A stretch of DNA of 7,686 nucleotides from DATFMH01 sp035267045 (GTDB lineage Bacteria > Bacteroidota > Rhodothermia > Balneolales > DATFMH01), in the NCBI GenBank assembly GCA_035267045.1, contig DATFMH010000191.1, positions 1-7,686 of the forward strand. The letters run 5' to 3'. Each line of letters starts with the position of its first letter. Position 1 is the first letter of the stretch. Under the pieces are notes generated by a model that was given only the letters and a program-made list of their open reading frames with translations, made no database searches and was not told the DNA's origin. Both the position numbers and the translations under genes were made by a program. Positions 6,476 through 7,686 of this stretch are shown piece after piece.

Positions 6476-7686
6476 CTAATTATTTTCTAATTTCAGATTA
6501 TCATGTTCAATAATTGTATCCCCGTTGAGCAGTTGCTGCATGGCATTGACCACTTTTTTTGCCGATACATTCCAGTTTAACCTGGTTTTGTATTCATTAT
6601 AAGACGATTTAGCGAGTTTCTGATATTTCGAATTATCCAAAAAGTTATCAGCGATAAATTCACAGTAATCATCGATATCAGCATCAGAGTCAAATAACAT
6701 ACCATTTACATCATCGCGTATTACAGTTGATACACCACCGGTATTCGTTCCTATAGCCGGCAGGCCAAAGGCATTTGCTTCTATATAGGAAATACCCATT
6801 GCCTCAGCTTTTGTGGGCATAATAAAGAAATGGGAATCTCTCATAATTTTACTGAATCGCTCGAAACCGTTTTTGCTGAACTTTTCGATAGTTCCCAAAA
6901 CCGTAACTATATGATCATCCCTGCTATCTATTTTGGGTTGACAACCGATAACGAGCAGTTCGGTTTGCAAACCATTTTTATTCAAACGCTTCACTACTTC
7001 ATATGCAATAGGTCCCCCTTTAAACTCCCAGTTACCTCCCATAAAGACCAGGCGGCATTTTTTCGTAGAACGGTTTGCTATCCAACGTTCTACATCCTCT
7101 TGCAATATGTCATATTCTAAACTTGGTCCGCCCGGAACAACCAATAATTTGCCCGGGTCTATGCCGTAATACTCGACGGCATTTTTTTTAGCCCAATCGG
7201 TTTTTAAAATATTTAACCGGGTTCGCATGAACATGTTCCGTTCATTAGCCAACCCATCTTTTATCATCTTTGCACTCATGATTTCACGAGTGAATTCCGG
7301 GTGATAATCCAGGAAACTGGCAAACGTCGCATCCGTCCATGTAACGATTGGAATATCAGTCTCCAGATAAGCTATTGGTTGTGAAAAACGATTGGTAGGG
7401 CTGAATATGATATCGATATCACTTTGATTTAATTGTCTGGATATCAGGCGGCTAAAATATCGCAATAAAAAGGGATCCCTATGTCTCGTATAATCCTTTT
7501 TCCGCAGTGAATTATAATAATATTCCAATCCCCGGAACCAGGCAGAATATGGTTTAAATTGCTTTAACGGGCCAACATACTCAAAGGCATTCACTTCTCT
7601 TTCAAGTGATTTGGTCATATAGTACGTTCGTCCGCCAAATGATAACCTATCCGTTGCATCATAAGTTGTTACACAGGCAATATTCA
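6476..7686 (-). CDS. GT4-family glycosyltransferase, start codon one base beyond the window
   Basis: A retaining GT-B glycosyltransferase that probably transfers a sugar from a nucleotide donor to a growing surface glycan in the cytoplasm. The frame stays open from the internal ATG at 7618 to the edge, where the first codon reads NTG with its first base at 7687. Translation from there gives a typical N-terminal strand NIACVTTYDA and the glycine loop FGGRTYY, for about 403 residues. Numbered from that start, TDATF (118-122) lies in the acceptor domain. FMGGNWEFKGG (215-225) has the phosphate-contacting lysine of the donor domain. EAMGISYIE is the EX7E motif (Glu295, Glu303), followed by AFGLPAIGTNTGG. 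Starting at 7618 would remove the first strand and glycine loop, so that shorter start is unlikely. Both methyltransferase-like genes follow on the same strand, forming a polysaccharide-type operon that continues rightward. Donor, acceptor and linkage are unknown. Confidence 0.92.
   Translation of the reverse strand, partial: NIACVTTYDATDRLSFGGRTYYMTKSLEREVNAFEYVGPLKQFKPYSAWFRGLEYYYNSLRKKDYTRHRDPFLLRYFSRLISRQLNQSDIDIIFSPTNRFSQPIAYLETDIPIVTWTDATFASFLDYHPEFTREIMSAKMIKDGLANERNMFMRTRLNILKTDWAKKNAVEYYGIDPGKLLVVPGGPSLEYDILQEDVERWIANRSTKKCRLVFMGGNWEFKGGPIAYEVVKRLNKNGLQTELLVIGCQPKIDSRDDHIVTVLGTIEKFSKNGFERFSKIMRDSHFFIMPTKAEAMGISYIEANAFGLPAIGTNTGGVSTVIRDDVNGMLFDSDADIDDYCEFIADNFLDNSKYQKLAKSSYNEYKTRLNWNVSAKKVVNAMQQLLNGDTIIEHDNLKLENN

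Overview
The window holds six protein-coding genes, two intrinsic terminators and one non-coding gap longer than 300 bases. All six genes belong to recognisable families. I see no tRNA, rRNA, CRISPR array, insertion sequence, prophage gene or origin. The moderate-to-low G+C, a secreted dipeptidyl-peptidase IV-like S9 peptidase of the type common in the Bacteroidota/Balneolota/Rhodothermota group, and mostly weak or absent Shine-Dalgarno sequences suggest a free-living bacterium of that broad group. This placement rests on family resemblance only. The strong ribosome binding site before ahpC means another phylum cannot be excluded.

Left part (1-4015, plus strand): three separately organised genes. 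The first is an exported S9B dipeptidyl peptidase (79-2352), closed by a strong hairpin terminator. A 386-base gap follows. Then comes a 2-Cys peroxiredoxin of the AhpC type (2739-3302), closed by a second strong terminator. The third is a small integral membrane protein of the YdjM-like metal-dependent hydrolase type (3461-4015). The terminators make these independent transcription units for protein or peptide digestion, peroxide defence and an unknown membrane function.

Right part (4083-7686, minus strand): a compact operon reading leftward into the window. In transcription order it encodes a GT4 glycosyltransferase, whose start codon lies one base beyond the right edge, and then two related sugar C-methyltransferase-like proteins. 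Each methyltransferase-like protein has an N-terminal CxxC...CxxC zinc-type domain, a SAM-binding Rossmann core and a C-terminal nucleotide-binding-like domain. The gaps are 0 and 17 bases. This looks like the downstream end of a surface polysaccharide or glycan gene cluster that continues to the right. The inferred division of labour is that the two methyltransferase-like enzymes modify nucleotide-linked sugars and the GT4 enzyme transfers a sugar.

I did not find a clear new biological system. The points most worth checking are the mis-callable start of the glycosyltransferase, the diverged tandem methyltransferase pair with different residues near the expected catalytic Glu-His, and the Trp-to-Thr change next to the peptidase nucleophile.
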